From Emydura subglobosa (lineage: Eukaryota; Chordata; Testudines; Chelidae), in contig ML679989.1 of the NCBI GenBank assembly GCA_007922225.1, forward strand, positions 20,030,915 to 20,094,914: a DNA stretch of 64,000 bases, written 5' to 3'. A program made the translations under genes and the position numbers. This document shows positions 11,801 through 23,800 of this stretch, piece by piece; the first letter of the stretch is position 1; every line of letters begins with the position of its first letter. A model generated the notes under the pieces. That model saw nothing but the letters and a program-made list of their open reading frames with translations. It did not search any database and was not told the origin of the DNA.

Positions 11801-14800
11801 CTGTAGAGAAAACAAAAGCAGAGTCCAGTACAGATTAGGTAGGAAATGTTCATATCAAAGAGGAGCAGAACCCAGTGCAGATTGCACAGGAGGCGTTTAT
11901 ACCAAAGAGGAGCAGAACCCAATGCAGACTGCACAGGAGGCATTTATATCAGGATGCAAGTGACGAGGTGGCTCCTGGTTTTCAGAAGGTGGCATTGTAC
12001 TTTACAACAAGAGCCACATACATCACTGAGAAATGGTTTGTAAAGTTCCCTCCATCTTCCTCCCAAATCCCATGGAAAAGCAAGGGTAGGATGCCAGTTG
12101 AAGTCACGCAGCTGAAACCCCACAGGTGACTAGGCAAGCCTATGCCCCTGGAAGAGGTTCCTCCTGCAGAGCTAAGACAATAGCAAATGATATGAGGATG
12201 GTGACAGCCGTCGAGAGCGAGCATTCCTTCCCGGAGTTAGGGTTCAGATAGTTACATGCCACTGTACAAGATAGCTGCAGTTGGGCTAGTTCTTTTCTGG
12301 AGCATAAAGGAAATAAAGCCAGCCCTAGCGCACAAGCCCTTAATGATCCTCTCCCCTCACGGGTGCCGTCCATCTGTACAGCAGGCCCAGGGTTCACTGC
12401 GTGGTGGACACAGGGACTGACTCAGAGGATTCATGCAGGGTTCTAACTAACAAGGTGGGTCAACAAAAGAGCTACCCACCTGCTCCAGAGAGGCCCCTCT
12501 GGCGAGCACCGAAGAAAAAGGGGGAGGGGACGGTTATTTTTTGAGACACACACATCTTTCCCGAATGGTACTTTCACTGCTGTGAGCAGCAAAGCAGAGG
12601 TGCTCAAGGGAACAGCTCCCTGGTTGCAACGGGGCACAGAGGTGCAGAGAGTTTCCTGGGAAGGGCCCTTTTCACAGATTCACAGATCTTCGAAGTCAGA
12701 TGTGACCATGATGATAATGCAGCCTGCATAACATAGGCCAGCGAATTCCACCCCGGGATTCCTGCATCATGCCCATATTTTACGGCTGAGCTACGGCAGA
12801 CCTCTCAGAACAAGGCATTCAGCCTTGAGGATGATCTAAACGCAGGTTTTGTACTGATTTAGCTCTGTTGGTTTCTAAACTGATATAATGAAATCAGTGC
12901 AACCCCCGGTGAGGGCGCAGCTATCTATGTAAGAAGATTCCAGGATCGTCACACCATGTGTCACGCTGAAGCTAGGGATGTCAAAATTAGTTTAATTAAA
13001 AATTCTAGTTTTAGAACGTTTAGATGGTTAAACAGGTGGGGGGAGCCGTGCTGGGCTCAGCTCCTCACTGCCAAGTGGGAGCTGCCTCGCTGCAACTCCC
13101 CACCACCGCGTATGCAGAGCCGTAGCTGGGCAGCTGTCACTCCCCACCGCACTGGGCTCCGCGCCTCCTCACCGCTTGCGGGGAGCCAAGCCCAGTTGTG
13201 GCTACCCCCCGGGCTCCGCGCACTCCCACCCCATCTGCGGCTCGCCCCCATGCTGGGATCCGCACCTCCCCATGAGCAAGAGCTGCCCAGCTGTTCTCGC
13301 TCGCGGGGAGCCGAGCCCACCGCTGCCCCCCTCCGCTCCAGTTTAAAACATGTAAACAGCCGATTGCCGTTTAAACGGTTAAGCTTTTACATCCCTAGCT
13401 GAAGCCTAGGATGTCTGCAGAGTCAGTGGGAAGTGATGGAAACAGCTAGCAACAAGGGCGAGCACTCTTTTTGTTCAGAACATCGCCAGATCCGGTCATC
13501 ACTGGGATTCGCAGTCTGTGACTGTCCAAGTTCTACGTTCTCAGCCGTTCTGACTTTTTGAATTTCACCCATGTGACAGGAAGGCATGTATCCATGCCAC
13601 GCCAAGAGACACAGACCATTGTGATGTCATAGGTAACGCAATCAATCATCACCCTTACTCTACAGCTAATTTGCATGCAACAATTTCATTGGTTGTGGGA
13701 GGGAGACTGCACAGACGGTGGATTCCTTGGCCCAACTGCCACACCTGTGCGACAGCTCCTAGTGCCCGTCTACAGCTGCTCCTCTCAGTACAGGTCTGCT
13801 GCATCCACACTGGGGGTTCCTGCACCCGGTTTTCTATATTGGTTTCTAACTCGTTACAGTTCGAAACCAGTACAGCTGGTACAAAAGCTGTGTAGACAAG
13901 GCCTTGATTTAAAGACTTCGAATGACAGAGAATCCACCATGTCTGCAGAGAAGTTGTTCCAATGACTAATTACCATCATTTAAAAATGTGTGCCTTATTC
14001 TAGCCTGAATTTACCTAGCTTCAGCTTCCAGCCCCTGGATCCCACTCTGCCCTTGTCTGCTAAATTCAAGAGCCACCTACCATCAGAACTGTAAATACTT
14101 ACACACTGTGCCCAAGTCATTTCTTAACCTTTTCTTGCGTAAGCTAAAGAGACTGAGCCTCCTAAATCTTTTCCTGGAAGGCAGGTTTTCCACATCTTGA
14201 ATCATAGATTCCTCGGCCAGAAAAGACCATTGTGATCATCAAATCTGACTTCCTGCATAACGCAGGACAGAGAACTCCCCTGAAATAATTCCTAGAGCGT
14301 AACATTTAGAAAAATATCCAATCTTGATTTTAAAAATGTCTGTGATGGAGAATCCACCATTCTTGTATCCCTTTTCTGAACCCTTGCCAAGTTTTCAGCT
14401 TCTTTTTGAGATGGGGCTACCAGAACCGAACACAGTATCTGGCAAAGGTCTCACAACAGCCGAGATAACGCCCGCTCCCCACTCATCTATGATATTCCTC
14501 TGCTGCATCCAAGAATCACAATAGCACTTTTAGCTGCTGTATCACACGAGGGCCTCATGTTCTCTTGCTTTCTGCCATCACCCCTAAGTTCTTTTCTCAG
14601 TCACCGCTTTCCAGGATAGAGTCTCCTGTCCAGTAACTAGAGCCAGCATTCTTTGTTCCTGGATGTATGACCTTTAAATTTGGCTGTGTTAAAACACACA
14701 TTGCTCAGACAAGCCTAGCGAGCCACAACGCTTTATATAACTGACCTATCCCGACCAAGATTTACCACTCCCCCAATTTTGGAATCATCTGCAAACTTTA

Positions 14801-17800
14801 CCAGCAATTATTTTATTTGAACTTCCAAATCATTGATAAAGATATTGAATTGCCTTGGGCCAAGAACAAATCCCTGGATCAAGGCCTTGACTGTGGACCT
14901 TATACCTCACTTTGGCCACCAGAACCCAGATATTTTAACCTCCGGGACAAGTTACAAAGCTCATCTTTTCTCTGGGGCTCTTGGGGAAGAAGTGGTTGAG
15001 GGATGCAGAGAAGTTTTACTGGGGTTATCATCATTGCCTTACGCATGGATGTGGGTGGCTCACTTTGCAGTTGGGGTTGTATTTATGACGTTGCAGGATT
15101 TCAAGGTGTGACGGCCCTGAGAACCCTGGACAAGAGCTTAAAGAGACTGAGACAAAGTGCGTACAAGCAACAGAGAACTGAGCAGTGCTCATGCGAATCT
15201 GCTCAATATCACACCCTTCATACCACGCACTGGGCGGCACGGGGTAGGAAAGAGACTCCTTACAGCCTGGGGACAGCCCATTCCCTCCTCTAGGGAGACG
15301 GGAAAGAACAAAGAGGGGCGGCTGCAAGGTAAAGCTCCGTACAGAAGGGATACAGAGGGGAGGGGTAGGGGAGGGTCAGGGATGGGGGATAGGAAGGTGT
15401 GGGGGTATCAATGAGATGAGATGGTAGGGGGAGGGGTGAAGAAGGGGAAGGTGGGGGTCGGGGTGGGGGAGGAGAAGGGGTGGGGGTATCCATGAGGTAG
15501 GATGGCAGGGTGAGGGGTGGGGGAGGGGAAGGGGTGGGGATGTCAGTGAGGTGGGATAGCAGGGTGAGGGGTCGGGGAATGTGGGGGGTCGGGGTTCAGG
15601 GAGGAGAAAGTGTTTGGGGTGTCCATGAGGCGGGATGGCAGGGGGAGGGGTGAGGAGGGGGAGGTGCAGAGCGCTTGAGTCTCGGGCCCAAGCGGATGTG
15701 TTAGACAGGGGAATTGCCGTGAGTTGCAGTTCTGAGAGCTTTGATTTTGACCCTTCTCCCCTAGATTTCCATGAGTCTGACCCTTTGTGCCAGCCGGGCC
15801 CAGCCACCCCAGTGCTGGGATCCTGCGGCGCAAGGCGGCGAGGAACGATCTGACGAGCAAGTCCTGTTTGCGTCTCTGCGGTGGGGCGCGCTGGGCGCTC
15901 CCAGTGCAGCTGGCGGGAGGGTGGCAGGCTGCCCCGAATGGGGCTCCCAGACAGCTGGGAAGGCAGGGAAGAGACGAGGCAGAAGAAGGAGGGCATGAGT
16001 GGAGCTTGCTGTAGCACCAGTATGACCAGTGATTGGGTGCCGTCAGGTGCATTAGAGATGGGCCCAACAAAGGCAAAGTACATCTAGGTTCCTCTGCACC
16101 ACAAGCTGCAGCGCCCTGGATCCTGCGGTGCTGAAGGTTTGCTGGCGGGATTTCGGAAGACCATAAGAGCAAAAATCGGAATAAAGTCTAGACAGGATGT
16201 GATTAAGCCTGAATAAGGATTGCACCAGAGGTAGGGTCAGGGAAAGGCCAGATTCTGGCAGGGCTCCAGAGATGGAGATAGATTCCGTCCTTCAGGAGAT
16301 GGCGGACAAAGAGCTCGGGCTCCTGGCTTTGGAGGTGCCAAGTTCTGGTCTAAGTGAAGGGGGTGGAAATGGAGTCAGGGAGGAAAGGCAAAGCACTTCA
16401 TATTGAAAGCAAGAGGCAGGAATTCAGTCTCTGCCAGCTGCCCCATGGCTTCCCCCTCCTGAATGATTCAGAGCCCAGGCAAACTGAGGAATCAGAGAGC
16501 AACGCTCCACACCGGTGCTGGTGTCCTAGGCTGAAACAGTGCACAGCTGGAAGAGAAGGGCGGGCAGAGGGCAAGTGGCACAATGCAGAGAGAAGAGGAG
16601 AGGGGATTACACTGGAAATGAGAGAGGGCCAGACAGCGAGACCGAGAAGGCCAGGCCTGCAGTGAGATCAAGCCAGGTGGGAAGAGAGGGACCCATGACT
16701 CCAGTGCAGGGTGAGACTCTGATCTTGGGCACGCCACCACACATCTGACCTGAAAGGTTTACGGGTCATGAGGACAGGGAAGTCTCCCGCTGCCCGAAGG
16801 GACACGCTGCACTTTCTTCCAGCCCTGCAGGGTCCCGTGAGAGCAGATCTTAGAGCGGAGACGTCGCTGAGCAGGAGAAAGCGGAGTGATGTCAGACTGT
16901 CACGCTCTCAACAGTCAGCGGGGTCGGTTCAGAACTGCTTCCGGTGCCGAACAAGGCAGCGCCTGCCAACCTGCTCACCCCCACCTCCTTAGTCCGATCA
17001 CTCCACCCTCCGCCCCAGGCTCCCCTGCTCTCAGCCACATGCTCTTCTTTCCCCAGCCACGCTGACACAGAGATCACGGCACCAAGTGCAACACGATTCC
17101 CAGCCACCTCTCCCAGGCTCGCATCCAGTGCCCGCTTCACTTTCCAAGGGTATAACTCCACGTGGAGACCCCACGCTCATTCCCCAGACGTCACAGACCA
17201 ACGGGACCAATTTGTTCTCTGGTGTCCTCACTCTGACAGAGCTCTGATGTCTACTGCAGGGCCCTCAAAATGGCTACCCGTAGCCACGTGGCTACAAGTG
17301 ACAGAGCAGCACAGTTCTTCCAGATCGAAAAGCCGCAGCATGACCTTCTCTGTGTTACTATCTGCTTAAACTTCCTGCCCCCCTCCTCCCCCCATCTTCA
17401 CCTGCCTGAAATGGCAGCTCCAATGACACAGGGTTAGTTAACATTTTGCTGCTTTTGTAGATCTCTGAAACAGAACTGGAGACAGGCAACTCCAAGCAGC
17501 CCACAACGGGCATCTGAGCTGTGCTAAATCATAGCCAACGGAGGGGCAGGGTAAATACTCCTGCAGTGTCCCCACACCCATAAAGAAGCTGCACTCACAC
17601 AGCAGAGCGCTCAGCTGACGTTGCATATACCTGCACTTATCGGGGGGCTCTGTTTTGATAGGGAGCCCCAGAAGAGCTGTGACAGTAAAGCACATTTGAG
17701 GAACAGGCAGGGCAAGAGTCTAGCTGCAAATCAGGGACAAGCTTCCCAAATTAATGCCACGGTTTTCCAAGGACTTTCATGGAAAGCCCAATGAATCTGA

Positions 17801-20800
17801 TCAGAACGAGGGAGGAATTCTATTTTGAATACCCCAGAAAGAAATCGGAGTAATTGAACATAACGGAACAACACAGATGGCCAGCAGTGAGGTGGTGGTT
17901 TTCTGAGATTCTGCCACTAGCCACCCAAAACCATGTAACATAAAAGGATCTGAAGAGTCAATAAAAAGGTCCCTCTCTGGCTGCATGAGCACAACACAGA
18001 ATTCTGTGCAGCTGAACAGGTCACGAGCATCTGAGCAACCCCCTGCTTCTCACGAGAGCTGGAGGGAAAATGGGTTTTTCCATTCCCTGGCAGTTCCAAA
18101 AAATCAAAAAATAATTTCAGTTTGGGTTGAACTGAAACCAAAATTCTGGGGATTTTCAGTGAATCTAAGAAGTGGGAAAACTTCATTTTGGGTCGCAGGA
18201 CGTGGTTAGGGGATTTTTAATAAAAGCAAAGGAGATGAAGGGCTGGACTCACAAAACACAGCTCAAGGAGGGGGCGCTGGGGCTGGTGCCCCCTTTCACC
18301 CACTGGCAAGACTCTTGCTGGGATGTGAGACCCAGGTTCTAATCCCCACTGTGTAGCAGGAACTTGAACCCAGGTTTCCCCCGGTCAGGTGAGTGCCCTA
18401 ACCCCCAGGCCACTGAGCAGCCTGGGTGGGCCGCACTCATACTCTCCTTTGGAAGCTGTTCTGCTTTGTATGAAAAACAGGAGCCGTCGCTGACCAGAGA
18501 GCAAGAGTGTGAGAATGACTCTGACTCGCTGGGAGAGCACTCAGTTTGGGGGGACACCTGGGTCCAGTCCCTACTCCGTGAGTACTGAAGTATTTATACA
18601 AAGTAGAACAGCTTCAAAGGACAAATTGAGAAAGACCCATCCCCAGAGGGGCCCATGGCCATTGGTTAGGGCACTCACCTGGGGGGAGGGGGGTGACCTG
18701 GATTTCTCCCGGGCTGAAGGCTGGGGGATGTCCAGGTACCTCTTCCTCTGGGGGCTCTGGTGTATAAATCTAGCCCAAAGAATTGAAACGAGATGTTTTG
18801 TTAATGTCAAAGCAGTTCACGTCAGCATTTCCAACGTGAAATTATTGTTTTATCATTTTTCATTACAACTATCATTTTCATTTCAACCAAAACCATTCCC
18901 CAAAATGGACCCAAATTTGTGAAATGTTTTGGTCTACATTCAAATCTACATCTTTTGGCAATAAAACCGAAAACTTTCTCCCAGCTCTGCTTGTTATGGT
19001 AACTGGGCAGGAAAACGAGGGTCCTTCTGCATGACAGTGTTTCAAGCACAATCGTTTAGGACAAACTATGCTTAGTCCCATGCTTCCACGTCAGGCAGAG
19101 ACAGGTTACTAGATCTCAGCGAAGCTTGGCCAGTTCAGTTGACAGAGGTTAATGCAAACTTCTTCTTCAGCTTCACATATTTGGGGTTTGCAACCCCTAC
19201 ATTTTGGATCCAAATGAAGCCAAAGCAAAGCTCAGCTGAAATCACCAGATTCGCCTGCTTTGGATGTTGAGCCGTCTAATGTACATAGGCCTGGCTCAAG
19301 CATGTAACCAGCCATGGTCTGTTTGTCCGGATTTTGCACACCCATTCTGATAATGCTGCAGGCACACAAAACACAGCAAGCGAGGAGGGGCCAGGAGATA
19401 GGAGAGGGCACATTTCTCTTTTCAGGGCCCACACAAAACAAAGCCTGGTGAAATCTACATATGGCTTCCCTTGAAACCTGCCTTGGTTTCTCCTGTTTGG
19501 GAGTTTCTACAGTGCACAAGAGCTTCTTCTACGCCCCACCTTACCCCCAGGAGCAGGTCCTGAGCCAACAGTTGCAGAAACAAAAACCTCTTGGCTTTTC
19601 GGCCAATGACTGGCATGGTATTCTCTCTGTCTGGTGACATCAAAGTGGAGGAGAAGACATCTAGCCATTGCAAAGTTGTGGCAGTTATTTTCTCCCAAGA
19701 TGAACTGGCTACAACTCTTTTGAATGTCGCTGGAACGAAGGCATTTTAAAAGTCAGACCCTTACCTTTTCAATCGAAAGCGTTAGATTGCCTAGGAATGT
19801 CTTTAAAAAGCATGAGCAGAATAACCGTGTTAGGAGTGACTGAAATTCTCACCTTTATCGTCTTGCTTCTGCCCTCATGAAGCAGCAGTTCCTCTGACAA
19901 AAGGAGAGTCCGGGCTGGGTTGCAAAGGTCTAGAGGCTAAACATTAAAAAAAAAAAAAAGAAAGAAAGAAAACCAGAACTTCAGCTCAAAATTAGAAACC
20001 TGGGTTAACTCTCCACCCACCAGAACCTTCTAAACCACTGAGAGTGAAGCAGCCAGGAGCTGCCCCATGACAGCGCATCTCTCAAGGATGGAAACTCTGC
20101 AGTCCAGCTAAGCGATAAAAGGGGAAAAACGCCCTCGCATTTAACACCTACGTCATGTGCAGCTATAAAAAGATTATCAGCAGCTTCTACTTCTGTGTAC
20201 ATTAGTTCTTCTGCAAAGCCTGGGCTTCGCTGTGGCTGCTCTGAGAGCAGGAAGCATGACCACAGCAGTAGCCCACCACAGTCTCATCTAGCTTCAACAC
20301 CAATATGGGGAACTACATATTTGTAATTGATTAATTTTGTTAGCAAGATGAAGAGACGCTGAGAAGGGTGCCTTCTTTCCATCTATGCTGCGGTGGACTT
20401 TGGGCTACACAGCCCACGTCACAAGGGCAACTTGCTTTGACGTTGGATAAGCCAAGAACTCAAAAAAAAATCAGTTGCTCTGATTCCTGCGTAATGTTTA
20501 CAAACTCAGCTTCTGAGACAACATCATCTAGAAGAGCATTTGTAGTGGTGTGACTACTGCCTTGAATGCGATGGGACATTGCACGGCAAAGCTTACACGA
20601 TGGAATACTGCAAAGCATAGAGGCAAAGTTGGAACTCACTGAAAGATACTGTCGTTAATATCAGTTTTAAAAGTGTGGGAACATTTCAGAGTCAAATCAA
20701 GAGTCACTGACGTGGAAAGACAATAAAACAGTAACAAAGCCCCAGTTGTGTTCTTGCTTAAAGACAAACCATGAATGCAACCCTGGGGCATGGTGAGTTC

Positions 20801-23800
20801 AGGTAAGGCGTGCAATACACACGTAGTAGTTGAGCCATGGAAGGCAGTGATAGGGAAGGAAGCCTGTTTTAAAAACTAGATTATGGAACTGACAGGGCTC
20901 ATCCCAGAACCTGCACCTGAGCCAGCGTGCTGTGGGTACAAGTGCTATGCAAGAAGTTGAACGTATGTCGTTCAGACCATGTAACCAGGCAGGACTGACG
21001 AACAAGGGTGTCCCAGACAAAGGAATGCTGGTTTACCTGCCTGCTGAGGTCTCAGATGTAAACCAAGCACTGCAAAAGCCAAAACACAATGGCAGCTGCA
21101 TGTGCACGTGAGGCATAGAGAAAAGCCAGGTGAAATTGACCACAACGTGGCACCAGCCCTCTGGAGAACAAACAGCAGGGATACAATTTGAGGGGTTACT
21201 GGACTACAAGAAGTCTGGGGGAAAGACATTTTTTTATCCATCAGTGAGGGAACAAAGAGGTCAGGGCCTTTTGTGGATTCCCAGCCATGCAGCTTGGTGA
21301 CGCTGAGAGGTGAGAAACTGCCTTAGACAAGGATTGTTCCTGTTCAGTGTTAGCATGTTATATTTTTGTTTTATTTGTAACCATTTTCTGCTTCTACTAT
21401 CTCAGCTCACGATCGCTTCAATCTCTGTTCTTTTGTAGTATATTTCTTCTTGGGTTTACTGTAAATTCCTCTCAGTGCAGTATATTAAAGTGTGACTCCT
21501 CCACTGACTCTCTGCAGACTGCAGGGAGTGGCCGTGACCGGGGGCAGGGTACCGCGGGGGAACACTTTGAAAGGAGGTTCGGGGACTGGAGTGCATCTGA
21601 GGTTAACCTACGAGGCAAGCAAAGGCTGTCCGAACTTTTAAGGCATTTGTTTGGGGGCTAGCAGACCGGAGTGTCAGGTGAATGATGCCGTTTAGCTCCA
21701 GCAAGTCCATCTCTGTCTGAGGCAGGGGCTAACGAGATGACTCACAGCGCTGCACTTCCTGAGAGAGCATCACAACAGGATTCCCGTAGGTCTCCTGGGG
21801 CCAAATCCAGGACTTTTCCGTTATGAAAAGCTGGCCATATGCAATAGCACCTGGACACAAGCAGGAGGTGACGAGGATGGAGTGGAAGCCTTAAACCAGC
21901 TCTTACTATCAAATTCAGAGCAAAATTCAGAGCTAAGACCAGGTGTGTGGGATTGGGAAACGATAACCTCCCTCTCCATCCTGCACCCATGTGTATCTTG
22001 ACATGGTTTGATTTTAGAGCTGCCAAGGGACACGACTATCTGAAATCCATGGCTACATTCCCCGGTGCATACGTGCACTTCGCAGCCTGAGCCGAAGCCA
22101 TAAGAACATGGTGGTCCAAGCCCAGGCTTGACTGGCCAGGACTCCACCAAATGAGGTCAAACAGCCAAGGACCAACGGTGGAAAACTGGCCTTTTACAGT
22201 GAAAATCCCAGAAGCTAGAGAAGGAAAAGTACCATTGGCCCAGCAAGTCCATCCCCTTACAAGGGCAGGACGTAGTTCTGTAGAAAGAAACTGGACCAGA
22301 CACTACACTGAATGCTAGCCAGTACTAGGAGGAGGAAGCTGAAAATGATGAGCGATCCATTTCTTTGGTACACACTGCACGGAGGATTTCTTTCCTTATA
22401 TGACAATATCTACAGCAATCACTCAAACTATGGCAGTGAACTCTGTGCTCCCTGCCAAGAGCCTGCACTTGGCAGTGCCATCACTGGAGTGCAGCATAGT
22501 ACTTTCTGACAAGGGTTCTCTTCCCACAGCCAACATCTTCGTTTCCTGACCAAGGACTTTTGATTATAGCGGTAAATGGTGGCTTAAGAGAGGGTCTGTC
22601 AGGCACAGAAGTGAATGGAGATCTTAAAGGAAAAGCATTTCCCACAATGGGGTGCAGATGGGAGGCAAATTCCCTGGTGCAAAGAGCAGGCACCAGTGCA
22701 ATTTGTTAGAGTAGTTGAAGTCAGCATGTGCAGGAGAGAGTGTCTGTGATCCACGGCCTGCCTTTGGACGCACCATGGTGGATAAAGATTGAAAAATCAG
22801 ATCGTTTTCTTTTGTTATTTAAATTACAATACGTTTTTCTTTTTAAAAATAAACCTGTTTAAAATGAAATCTGAATTTAATACAAAATATGTTAAGGCCT
22901 AAACTTATTATAATTTCGTTGTGAATGTGACACATGTTTGGATAAGCAAAGTTTATGTATCCAAAACATTTAAGGTTGTTTTGTTTAATCAAAATAAATT
23001 TTATATGCTGATCTGTGTGTTAATTAAAATCCTTGTTACCATCCTAAAGCAGTTTGAAACAAATCATGAGCCAAAAGTTAATTATCTAGTAAATACATCA
23101 TTCACCATTTCTAACATACTAAAAGTGTGCAATTAATAAGAATCTGAAACTATTAGGCTATATAATTGGTTAAATAAATGTATTTCGTTTAGTGTACCCT
23201 GCTAGGTTGCAAAAAGGTATACCAAATCTAGTGTAGAGGCTCTATTTGGTTATAAATCAACATGTTTTATTGGTTATATCAACCAATGAGAATGCACCTT
23301 TCTTTAGAAAATAACTGAAGTACCAATGGAGGAACTGATTATAATCGATTATTTAAATCAAGGCTTTGCACCTGGTGATTTAAATCACCTTGATTTAAAT
23401 CAGTCCATGCTGGTGCATACATGCTGGTTTCCAGATGTGCTGAGAAGGGCCAGCTTACCTGCACAAAGACAGGGAACACTAGCACTTTGGGGGCCAGTGT
23501 CACGTAGGTGCCATAACTGGAGTGCGGGATATGCGGCCTCACAATGGTGCAGTTCTGGTAGTTCCCATAGCTCCTCATAGTTTGCACTGTCTTCATCAGC
23601 CTGGATTTCCGCCCAGGTCCTGTATGGGATTTGCCTTTACCTGAATTTCCTGGGACCAAGACCAAAAGAAAGCAAAGGAGAGAGAGCACTGAATTTCCAA
23701 GGGTCCATTCCTCTCTGTTATAATTTCTGACATCCCAAGCAAGGAGGCCGGTGATAATGCAAAGGGGAGTAACTAGAACTGAGAACTGCAGGGAATCAGT

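Larger units (their letters stand above)
8504..19852 (-). other. RGS3 intron 13 (11.3 kb)
   Basis: The intron separates exons 13 and 14. Besides the elements listed separately it holds a GC/CA microsatellite (8859-8890), an L2-like tail (9185-9275, tttgtacagcacctagcac), and a short dispersed repeat at 10040-10170 (gactggatca…cctgtctctggcagtgg). It also holds an AT-rich segment at 10970-11420, a CR1-family 3'-end fragment at 12665-12760, and unassigned sequence at 14900-15350, 15720-18040 and 19080-19850. Confidence 0.8.
19937..23458 (-). other. RGS3 intron 12 (3.5 kb)
   Basis: It contains the simple-repeat pyrimidine tract by exon 13, unassigned sequence at 19976-20820 and 21700-22760, an LTR-like block (20820-21700) and an AT-rich block (22760-23400). 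No further exon was recognised. Confidence 0.8.

Noticed and set aside
15376..16083. Proline-rich minus-strand frame of 235 codons
   Set aside because: It is the translation of the G-rich minisatellite and its flank, not a gene.
18350..18720. Possible tRNA genes at the ggttagggcactcacctg modules
   Set aside because: No complete cloverleaf could be drawn and both copies are degraded. They fit SINE-like repeats better.
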